Source: Paraniabella hibiscisoli
Lineage (GTDB): Bacteria; Bacteroidota; Bacteroidia; Chitinophagales; Chitinophagaceae
Direction: 5' to 3'
DNA length: 64,000 nucleotides
Assembly (NCBI RefSeq): GCF_022512515.1
Contig: NZ_JAKWBK010000001.1
Location: forward strand, 2,852,001-2,916,000
Shown here: piece by piece, positions 57,177 to 64,000 of the stretch
Layout of the letters: each line of letters begins with the position of its first letter
How positions within the stretch are numbered: position 1 is the stretch's first letter
The notes under the pieces: model-generated
Database searches by the model: none
Seen by the model: only the letters and a program-made list of their open reading frames with translations
Told to the model about the DNA's origin: nothing
Translations under genes and position numbers: made by a program

Positions 57177-59563
57177 ATGCTGCCATTGAGAAAAGAAAAG
57201 CTTCAGGTATTCCTGTTACTGGCACTGCTGTATGCAACAAGTGCTGTGGCACAAACGGTTGCTCCCGAAGATATCCTCGCGAGGTATGAAAAATATCCGG
57301 TGGAGAAAGTCTTCATGCACCTCGATAAGGGAGAATACCTGGCTGGTGAGCCCATACAGTTTAAGGCCTGGGTGATTTGCCGGGGTGAGCTTTCAAAAAT
57401 ATCTACTAATCTGTATGTGGAATTGCTGGATGTAAATAAAAAACTAATAACAGTCAGTAAAACGCCCGTAACATCCGGCGTCTCCGAGGGCTTTATAACA
57501 GTACCCGCAAAAGTTGCTGAAAATGTATATTATATAAGAGCCTATACCAACTGGATGCTGAATTTTGGCGAACAGTTCCAGTTTATTCGCCCACTGAATA
57601 TTTACAATAACAGCTCAGATAAAAAACTGGCAAAATCGGTAGCCAGCTGGTCCGTTGAATTAAAACCCGAGGGCGGTAACTGGCTGAGTCATACGAATAC
57701 AAAAGTTGCCGTGCGCTTAAAAGCACCAGGTGATTTACCCGACAGGGTGAGCGGTTATCTGTATGAGGGAAATGACAGTTTGAATAAGCTGGCAGCTATT
57801 CAATTTTATAATAATGAAATAGGTAGCCTCGTATTTGCCCCTTTAGCAGGTAAGGAGTATCATGTAAAGGTTGTTGATGGAAGCGGGACCAGCAAAATTA
57901 TCCGGATCCCGGCCTGTGTAGATACAGGCATTGCATTAAAAGTGAACGCGACCAGTAAAATGATTGTTTACAGCCTGCAGGCCAAAGGCATTACCGATCA
58001 ATTAAAAGGATATAAGATCATTGCATACAATAAGGGACAACTACTTTTCAATGGCATGATCCCTGCTGCCCTGGAAACCGTTGAAGGGAAAATACCGGTA
58101 GATAGCAAGACCGCAGGTTTGGTGCATATTGCCGTATTTGACCCAACCGGACAGTTGGCGGCTCAGCGGCTTTGTTTTGTAGATAATAACCTTATCCCGG
58201 GCATAATACCTTCGATAGCTGTTATTGCCCGGTCCGAACAAGCTAAGGGTTTAAACCGTTTTGAAATCAATGTCTCCGACACCTTAAACAGGCATACTTA
58301 CCTGGCAGAAGTAACAGGAACGGGTACCCCTTTGGCCTGGCCTCAGCAAAATCTGCTTGCTGCATTTTACCTGGATGATTTGCCGCAGTTGCCGCTCCAT
58401 GCCAGCCGCTACACCGATCTGCAGGAGCCTCTTCAAAAAGAAGCGCTGGATTACCTCTTAATAAGCGAAAGCCGCGGGCTCTATGACTGGTCCTGGTTAC
58501 TGTCGCATCCTGTTCCGGCAGTTACCCGGTTCCCGGATAATTATATTACTTACATGGGCAAAATTACACTGGATAAAAAGCCGGTTGTCAACGAGGCTGC
58601 TACGGTGCTGTTGAGCCTGAATGATTCGGTTAATGTTGTGAGAAATATAAAAACAGATGAGAAAGGTGAATTTCTTATCAATAAGATATTTTTCCGCGAT
58701 AGCGCCAAAGTCTATTTTCATATTCATAAGAAAACGCGCTATGATGATCTGTATGAAATGAGTTTGAAAGAGGTTTGGGATACCGCAGGGTATATGCTAC
58801 CATTGCCGGTAAATGCTTACGGGCTCGCTGCAGGCAGGGATGATGCTACCAATGCCAGGGTTCAGGCATACGCGCAAGCCTTATCAGCTTTCGATTTGAG
58901 TGGCGATAAAGAAGCCGAAATGATGGAAGTGGTAAAAGTGCAGGCGGTGAGAAACCTTACCAAAGAATTAGAGAAGGAATTAACTACGCCCTTGTTCAGT
59001 GATCCGGGAGAAGTAGTTTTAGACTTTATCAACCAGGACCAGGATACCGGGGGCTCTTTGTTACTGGATTTTTGAATGGAAGACTACCGGGTGTGACGGT
59101 AAATCCCGGGGAGGCCCCCACCTTCAGGGGCGGCACGGTTGCCCTTTACATGGATGAGATGCCTGCCGATATTGAAATGATCAATACCATGCCTATTGAT
59201 AATATTGCCCTGGTGAAATTTCTGCGCAATAGCTTTGCACTGGGCGCCACGAATGGGGTGCTGTCTATTTATACCAAAAGGGGAAGGTTGCTGGCCGAAT
59301 CGCAGCCTGGCAGAAAGCCAAAGAAATTCAACTCACTAGCAGGGTATCCGGCTACCCAAAGGTTTGAAGCAGCCGATTATTCAAAATCGGAAGTTGACAA
59401 AACGATAAAGGATACCCGTAGCGTATTACTCTGGAAGCCCGGTTTCAACAGTAGCACTATGCAGCTGGATTTTTATAATAACGACCATACAACAGCAGCC
59501 ACACTCACTTTTACGGGTTTGGACGCCACAGGGAAGCCCTTTTATTTACGTAAACAATTTTAA
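57177..59563 (+). CDS. MG2-like exported protein ending in a TonB-plug domain, without a barrel (one frame break)
   Basis: About 795 aa with a signal peptide ending AVAQ. The N-terminal region has the macroglobulin MG2 pattern VEKVFMHLDKGEYLAGEPIQFKAWV. A regulatory-like domain lies near residue 460 (ITLDKKPVVNEAATVLLSLND). The C-terminal part resembles the TonB-receptor plug (FLNGRLPGVTV, then GTVALYMDEMPADIEMI and NGVLSIYTKRG), yet no barrel follows. One extra T near 59070-59074 joins the pieces. Such barrel-less proteins are common in Bacteroidota and their role is unsettled; binding a surface partner or peptide is a guess. Here it is next to GH28. Confidence 0.7.
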
Positions 59564-59631
59564 CGGAAAACAGCGGATGGTTTGCTGCTTGTGCAACTAG
59601 GAGTGTCCGGTACTTTCCATCTTCATCGTCA

Positions 59632-59655
59632 CCCCCTATCCTGGAACGGAGGGGG
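59632..59655. terminator. Possible terminator-like hairpin after the MG2/plug gene
   Basis: CCCCCT and AGGGGG form a 6-bp stem around a 12-base loop, about 70 bases past the stop at 59563. There is no T-run, so it may be a stability element or an intergenic repeat instead of a terminator. Confidence 0.35.
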
Positions 59656-59737
59656 ACAACGCAATGCTTTCCTGTGTAACAGTTCATTTCTCCCCGCTAT
59701 GCCTCATTCATCGAAACAATGAAACAATGGCTTAGCA

Positions 59738-59884
59738 TGTAACAGGATTAACAACAAAATAGTGTAAACTTTTTTCATAACGAGTCAGTTGGTGACCATT
59801 AGTTTTGTAACATGTCGAAAACGTTACATTGAACCCAGCTACAATCTTGTAACATTCCTGTGATTTTTATTGTAAGAAGTTACA
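59738..59884. repeat. Cluster of TGTAACA/GTTACA boxes
   Basis: TGTAACA at 59738-59744, 59806-59812 and 59848-59854, and the inverse core GTTACA at 59823-59828 and 59879-59884. Two pairs form inverted repeats. They lie just upstream of promoter P5 and could be sites for a second regulator of PL9. Confidence 0.4.
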
Positions 59885-59949
59885 AATCTTTTAGTACGGA
59901 ACCTTGTAAACAAAACTCAACCGATTGCATTTTAATCCACCAACTTTTT

Positions 59950-59995
59950 TCAGGATACTGCGGGATGGTCAATGTTATGGCGCATTCTATTTTCG
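59950..59995 (+). promoter_or_regulatory. Paired-repeat promoter P5 (PL9)
   Basis: TCAGGATACT (59950-59959) and GCGGGATGGT (59960-59969), then 18 bp, then TATTTTCG (59988-59995). The second repeat has one core mismatch (CGGGAT). The leader to ATG 60132 would be about 130 bases. Confidence 0.6.
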
Positions 59996-60131
59996 TTTTA
60001 AATGAAGTTTATAATAGACGGTTGCAGATGAATTACGGTTTGAATCATTTGAATGGCCTGTTACATGTCCGCTGCCTGCATTGCCTGCTGCCATAGCAAA
60101 ACAAATTCTTAACGGTACTAAAAAACGAACG

Positions 60132-61962
60132 ATGTTAAAAAATGCCATTTTCACTTTCCTGTTTTCCTTCTTATTTTTTCAGCCTCGGCGGCCACTTACT
60201 ATGTCGCTACCAATGGTGATGATGCCAATGCAGGAACGATCGATGCACCATTTGCCAGTTTGACTAGAGCACAAAGCCTGGTCGTAGCGGGCGACATCGT
60301 CTATATCAGAGGAGGGGTGTACACGCCCACTAATGCCGAAATCATGAACAATACCAGCGATGCTGTGCGGGCCTTTGTATTTCACATGAATAAATCGGGC
60401 ACGGCTGGTAATCCCATTTCTTATATAGGATATCCGGGAGAACGCCCGGTTTTTGATCTGCAAAATATAGATCCCGATGTGTTGAATAAACGTATTATTG
60501 TATTTAACGTAACCGGCAGTTACCTGCATTTTAAAAACTTTGAAATAATTGGCACACGGGTACTTAACACCACCGCCAATACTCAATCAGAATGTATCCG
60601 GGTCAACGGCGGCAACAATAATATTTTTGAACACCTGGCCATGCATGATGGAAAAGCGATTGGTTTTTACCTGGCTTCGGGCGCTAATAACCTTGTATTA
60701 AACTGTGATGCTTACAATAATTTTGACAATGTATCCGGCAATCAAAGAGGAGGTAATGTGGACGGATTTGGGGCACATGCCGACAGGTTAACCAGCACCG
60801 GCAATGTGTTCAGGGGCTGCCGTGCCTGGTATAACAGCGACGATGGTTTTGATCTTATTTCCTGCCTCACGCCTGTTACCATTGAGTTTTGCTGGGCTTT
60901 TTATAACGGCTACACGCCGGCCTCAACCGCAGGAACTTTAACAGCAACTACCCGCGCCGGAGATGGTAACGGGTTTAAAGCGGGCGGTTTTGGTATGGGA
61001 AGTTTAAGTAGCGGAGAGCAGACCCTGGATCCTGTGCCTATGCATACCGTAAAGTACAGCATTGCTTTTTATAATGGTAGCAACGGCTTTTATGCCAATC
61101 ATCACCTGGGGGTATTCGATGGGAAAATAATACCGCTTCGCAAAACAGGGCCAACAACTTTAATTTCACCAATAGGTCCCAGGCATCCAAAGTGGCATCC
61201 GTGGGGGTAGATGTACCGGGTTACGGGCATATTTTCACCAATAATATTTCTTACCGTCCGGCAGGTAGCGGCGATGCCAGTAGTCCGCGGCATGTAACCA
61301 TGTTAGATACTGCTAATTCAAGCCTGGCCAATAATGCTATCGGAACATCAACGAGCTTCCTGAAAATAGAAGCATTGGCCAGCAATACCAATCATTACGA
61401 TTTAATATTACCCCGCAAAGCCGATGGCAGTTTACCGGATATGGATTTTTACCGCGTACGAAGCGGCAACAGTTTCTTTGTCAATAATACCGGTACTTTA
61501 TTCGAAGGTCAGGCGTTGCCTGTGGATTTTGAAAACCTGGCGGCCTTTGTACGCAATGGCAGGTTGCGGGTGCGGTGGATCACCGCATCTGAATCGAATA
61601 GTCATCACTTCGAAGTAGAAGCCTCAACTGATGGAACCGGTTTTTATCCAGTGGGGCAATTGCTTACCCTGGCGCCAGAGGGCTCTTCATCTGCTTTACT
61701 TCAATACCATTTTGAAAATGATTGGCGCAGTGCTACCGCCTTAAGCGGTGTAGGCATGATCGTATTATTACTGGCACTGGATATAAGAAGAAAATATTGC
61801 TACCTGCCGATGGCTGGTGTTATTTTGTTAGTATGTTTTGCCTGCAACAAAAACGATGGACTGGCGCCACCTGCTGACCTGGAGTTATACCTCCGCATTA
61901 AACAGGTTGATCTGGATGGTAGTTTTAAGTATAGCAAAGTGGTGAAGGCTGTGGTGGAATAA
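60132..61962 (+). CDS. PL9-type pectate lyase with an interrupted FN3-like tail (two frame breaks)
   Basis: About 610 aa. One extra T near 60175-60180 joins the signal peptide to SASAATYYVATNGDDANAGT, the usual PL9 start. The beta-helix shows NVDGFGAHAD near residue 210 and YNSDDGFDLIS near 236 (calcium Asp residues), then GDGNGFKAGGFG near 279 with the Lys that acts as base in PL9. A second break near 61108 (G5) restores the helix end. From about residue 475 an FN3-like surface domain begins (RVRWITASESNSHHFEVEAS) and resumes at LRIKQVDLDGSFKYSKVV near the C-terminus. In between lie two hydrophobic segments with RRK and CNKND. Cleaves pectate by beta-elimination. Confidence 0.82.
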
Positions 61963-62090
61963 AATTTGAATATAGGAAATTGATTATAGACCTTATTTAA
62001 AGGATCCGGCTACCAGGATTTAATCTTAGCATATTCCGGATTTTATAACTGTCAGCAAGTTGGGATATTTGCATTATAAAAGTCAGGAAT

Positions 62091-62946
62091 ATGGACACAC
62101 AACATAATATCAATTTTAAAAGAATAGCGGAAGCTATAGACTATATTAAAGCTAATTTCAAGTCGCAACCGAATCTCGATGAAGTTGCAAAAAGTATACA
62201 TGTAAGCCCTGCGCATTTTCAAAGATTGTTTACAGAATGGGCAGGCACAAGCCCTAAGAAATTCTTACAGTACATTAGCATTGAGCATGCCAAGAAAATG
62301 CTGCAACAGCAACAGGTAAGCTTATTCGATGCGGCTTTTGAAACGGGGCTATCCAGCACCAGCCGGTTGCACGATCTCTTTGTTAATATCGAAGGCATGA
62401 CGCCCGCCGAATATAAAAACGGGGAAAGAACCTGCACATTTTATACAGTTTTGCGGAAAGCCCCTTTGGTCCTTTGATTGTGGCATCTACTGCAAAAGGG
62501 GTCTGTTACATGGCATTTGAAAATGATGAGGAGAAAGCATTAAAAGACCTGGTGGCAAAATTCCCCAATGCGGTATTTGAAAGAAAACTGGATCTGCTGC
62601 AGCAGAACGCCTTATTCATTTTTCAGGATGACTGGAGCAAGCTTGGCCAGGTTAAATTGCACCTGAAGGGAACGCCCTTTCAATTAAAGGTCTGGGAAAG
62701 TTTGTTGAAGATCCCCATGGGGAAACTCTCTACTTATGGCAGCCTGGCAGCCTCAATGGGTAGCCCGAATGCGTCGAGAGCTGTAGGCACGGCCATTGGA
62801 AGTAACCCAGTAGCCTTTTTGATTCCCTGTCATCGCGTCATCCAGTCAACCGGAACTTTTGGAGGCTATATGTGGGGGCCACCAGAAAAGCGGCCATCAT
62901 CGGCTGGGAAGGTGCGCAAACTCAATCCGATATTGAAACATTATGA
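62091..62946 (+). CDS. AraC helix-turn-helix fused to O6-methylguanine-DNA methyltransferase (two frame breaks)
   Basis: About 285 aa. Residues 1-105 are the AraC-type DNA-binding part (NLDEVAKSIHVSPAHFQRLF, SLFDAAFETGLSSTSRLHDLF, MTPAEYKNGG). The rest is a methyltransferase with the active-site IPCHRVIQ near residue 246; its Cys takes methyl groups from O6-methylguanine. Breaks near 62420-62423 (G4) and 62875-62879 (G5). The second is important: the restored end IIGWEGAQTQSDIETL stops at TGA 62944-62946, overlapping the next start by 4 bases (ATGA). The Ada N-terminal methyl-sensing domain is missing and is encoded separately at 63660. An Ada-like adaptive response regulator. Confidence 0.88.
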
Positions 62947-63656
62947 AAACAGTTGAACAAAAAATAGCAGCAACCAACTGGTCTGAGGTTACAGAAGCCA
63001 TGCACAGGAGCGGTTATGCGATTATTCCAGGTCTTTTGCCGGATGAACAATGTGAAAGGTTGAAGGCCGGCTATAAACAACCAGATCTGTATCGCAAAAC
63101 GGTCGTGATGGAACGATATCGTTTTGGGCTGGGCGAGTATAAATACTTCAGTTATCCGTTGCCACCGTTAATTGAGAGGATACGAACTAACTTATACCCG
63201 CATCTGGCAACTATTGCTAACACCTGGTTCGAGGTTTTAAATATAGGTCTGCAATTCCCCTTAAAGCATCAAGAGCTGCTGGAGCAATGTCATGCCAACG
63301 GACAGGAAAAAGCAACCGTCCTGATTTTGAAATATGGGGCAGGCGGATTTAATACCTTACACCAGGACCTGTATGGTGATATCTATTTTCCTATACAGGT
63401 GGTGTTGATGCTGAACGAGCCCGGGCAGGATTTTACCGGTGGTGAATTGGTATTAACCCAACAGGTGCCCAGGGCACAATCCAAAGCAATCGTTCTTCAG
63501 CCACGAAAAGGAGATGCAGTTGTATTTACTACTAACTTTAAGCCGGAGAAGGGAACAAAGGGCTACTACAGGGTAAATATGAAACATGGCGTAAGTGAAG
63601 TGAAGTCCGGGGAAAGGCATACGCTGGGTATTATTTTTCACGACGCTTTAACTTAA
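62943..63656 (+). CDS. 2OG-Fe(II) oxygenase, putative DNA-alkylation-repair partner
   Basis: 237 aa, intact. The iron-binding triad is visible as HQDLYGD (His and Asp) and NMKHGVSEV (His), followed by RHTLGIIFHD with the Arg that binds 2-oxoglutarate. Close to the prolyl-4-hydroxylase-like group rather than to AlkB itself. The start overlaps the upstream stop (ATGA), so it is translationally coupled to the methyltransferase. Oxidative removal of alkyl groups from DNA or protein is inferred from the operon. Confidence 0.82.
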   Translation: MKTVEQKIAATNWSEVTEAMHRSGYAIIPGLLPDEQCERLKAGYKQPDLYRKTVVMERYRFGLGEYKYFSYPLPPLIERIRTNLYPHLATIANTWFEVLNIGLQFPLKHQELLEQCHANGQEKATVLILKYGAGGFNTLHQDLYGDIYFPIQVVLMLNEPGQDFTGGELVLTQQVPRAQSKAIVLQPRKGDAVVFTTNFKPEKGTKGYYRVNMKHGVSEVKSGERHTLGIIFHDALT

Positions 63657-63659
63657 AGT

Positions 63660-63905
63660 ATGATAGGGCATATAGCTATTGCAGATGATATGCTGAGGAG
63701 CCGGATCCGTAAGGGATCAATTGCCTGGGGTGGCAATCAAAAGCTGAAGATTTATGGCCTGTTAAATTGTGCTTCGGGTAAAAGAATGAAGAAAATAAAC
63801 AGGGTGTTCTTTGCTTCAGAAGAGGATGCCTTGTTAAATGGTTACCGGCCTTGCGGACGCTGTATGAGTAGGGCCTACAAAAATTGGAAAGATGGATCTC
63901 TTTAA
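63660..63905 (+). CDS. Stand-alone Ada-type metal-binding domain
   Basis: 81 aa. The C-terminal half matches the Ada N-terminal zinc domain: LNCASGKRMKKINRVFF, then SEEDALLNGYRPCGRCM. In Ada four Cys bind zinc and one accepts a methyl group from a phosphotriester. Here one Cys is seen before CGRC, so only three of the four positions are Cys; the position four residues after the first Cys is Lys. It probably completes, as a separate chain, the Ada function that the AraC-methyltransferase protein lacks. It starts 3 bases after the oxygenase stop and overlaps the next gene by 14 bases. Confidence 0.82.
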   Translation: MIGHIAIADDMLRSRIRKGSIAWGGNQKLKIYGLLNCASGKRMKKINRVFFASEEDALLNGYRPCGRCMSRAYKNWKDGSL

Positions 63906-64000
63906 TCAAACTATCGATAGCAATAAAAACTGGTTGCCATACAATGGGACCGTTAATTATTATGGCAAACTATTGTCTAAGGTACAGGCGGATCATTACC
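63892..64000 (+). CDS. AlkB-like DNA dealkylase, N-terminal fragment cut by the window edge
   Basis: 36 residues are visible from ATG 63892, running off the right edge: MDLFNQTIDSNKNWLPYNG and then VNYYGKLLSKVQADHY, the usual start of Bacteroidota AlkB-family 2OG-Fe(II) dioxygenases, with the early NWLPYNG and YYGKL phrases. AlkB oxidatively removes methyl groups from N1-methyladenine and N3-methylcytosine. The start overlaps the Ada-domain gene by 14 bases. The catalytic part is outside the window. Confidence 0.7.
   Translation, partial: MDLFNQTIDSNKNWLPYNGTVNYYGKLLSKVQADHY

Larger units (their letters stand above)
59564..60131 (+). other. 568-base control region before PL9
   Basis: No gene found. 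It contains a C/G hairpin at 59632-59655, a cluster of TGTAACA boxes at 59738-59884, and the paired-repeat promoter P5 at 59950-59995. A single ACAGGAT half-site also lies at 59742-59748. Confidence 0.55.

Noticed and set aside
250..62880. Programmed ribosomal frameshifting as the cause of the frame breaks
   Set aside because: The breaks occur in unrelated genes, in runs of all four bases as short as two, without a shared slippery heptamer or downstream structure, and always with one base missing. A data error explains all of them more simply.
1..64000. CRISPR arrays, insertion sequences, integrases, rRNA or tRNA genes
   Set aside because: No regular spaced repeats, transposase or recombinase motifs, terminal inverted repeats or RNA gene signatures were found on either strand.

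Overview
The window looks like a Bacteroidota chromosome, most likely Chitinophagaceae or a close relative. The evidence is two SusC/SusD pairs, many lipoproteins with a K-K pair after the lipobox Cys, Bacteroidota-style -7 promoter boxes (TAnnTTTG), weak ribosome sites, and Sphingobacteria-type families (fasciclin lipoproteins in a Sus operon, a CusA-TolC fusion, a metallophosphoesterase-BamA fusion). I see no rRNA, tRNA, CRISPR array or insertion sequence.

A data-quality point affects every coordinate. About fifty genes or gene parts are broken by frame changes that are all the same kind: one base missing, nearly always in a short homopolymer. Adding one base restores continuous family homology each time. 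I therefore annotate the joined genes, give the break positions, and treat the breaks as probable consensus errors. The one different lesion is an in-frame amber codon in the GH43-like gene at 38002.

Layout. 1-8868: a phosphate/envelope operon with ppk1, an SdiA-regulated-type lipoprotein, a large metallophosphoesterase/outer-membrane barrel protein and a GAF protein. 8865-10757: a PAP2 phosphatase and a divergent AraC regulator. 10822-21961: glycan-degrading enzymes (GH29 and GH43 on the minus strand; GH39, GH28, GH127 and GH27 on the plus strand). 22261-23716: CsbD and two NUDIX proteins. 23856-32799: a heavy-metal (Cus/Czc-type) efflux cluster with a TonB receptor. 33050-36165: two secreted proteins of unknown role, one with WG repeats. 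36193-38823: a CE15-type esterase and a GH43-like enzyme. 39355-54684: a seven-gene operon with fasciclin lipoproteins and two SusC/SusD pairs. 55098-61962: a secreted orphan, GH28, an MG2/plug protein and a PL9 pectate lyase. 62091-64000: a DNA alkylation repair operon (AraC-methyltransferase fusion, 2OG oxygenase, Ada zinc domain, AlkB start).

How they work together. The enzyme set (two GH28, PL9, GH127, GH43, GH27, GH39, GH29, CE15) fits a pectin utilisation locus covering backbone and arabinose, galactose and fucose side chains. The main new observation is a shared promoter architecture at five places: two adjacent 10-bp direct repeats close to ACAGGATGCA, then 17-18 bp, then a TAnnTTTCG-like -7 box. 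These sit before GH28-GH127-GH27, the GH43-like gene, the fasciclin/Sus operon (twice) and PL9. They suggest one activator controlling scattered units; the nearby AraC protein, whose own promoter region carries two single ACAGGAT half-sites, is a candidate.
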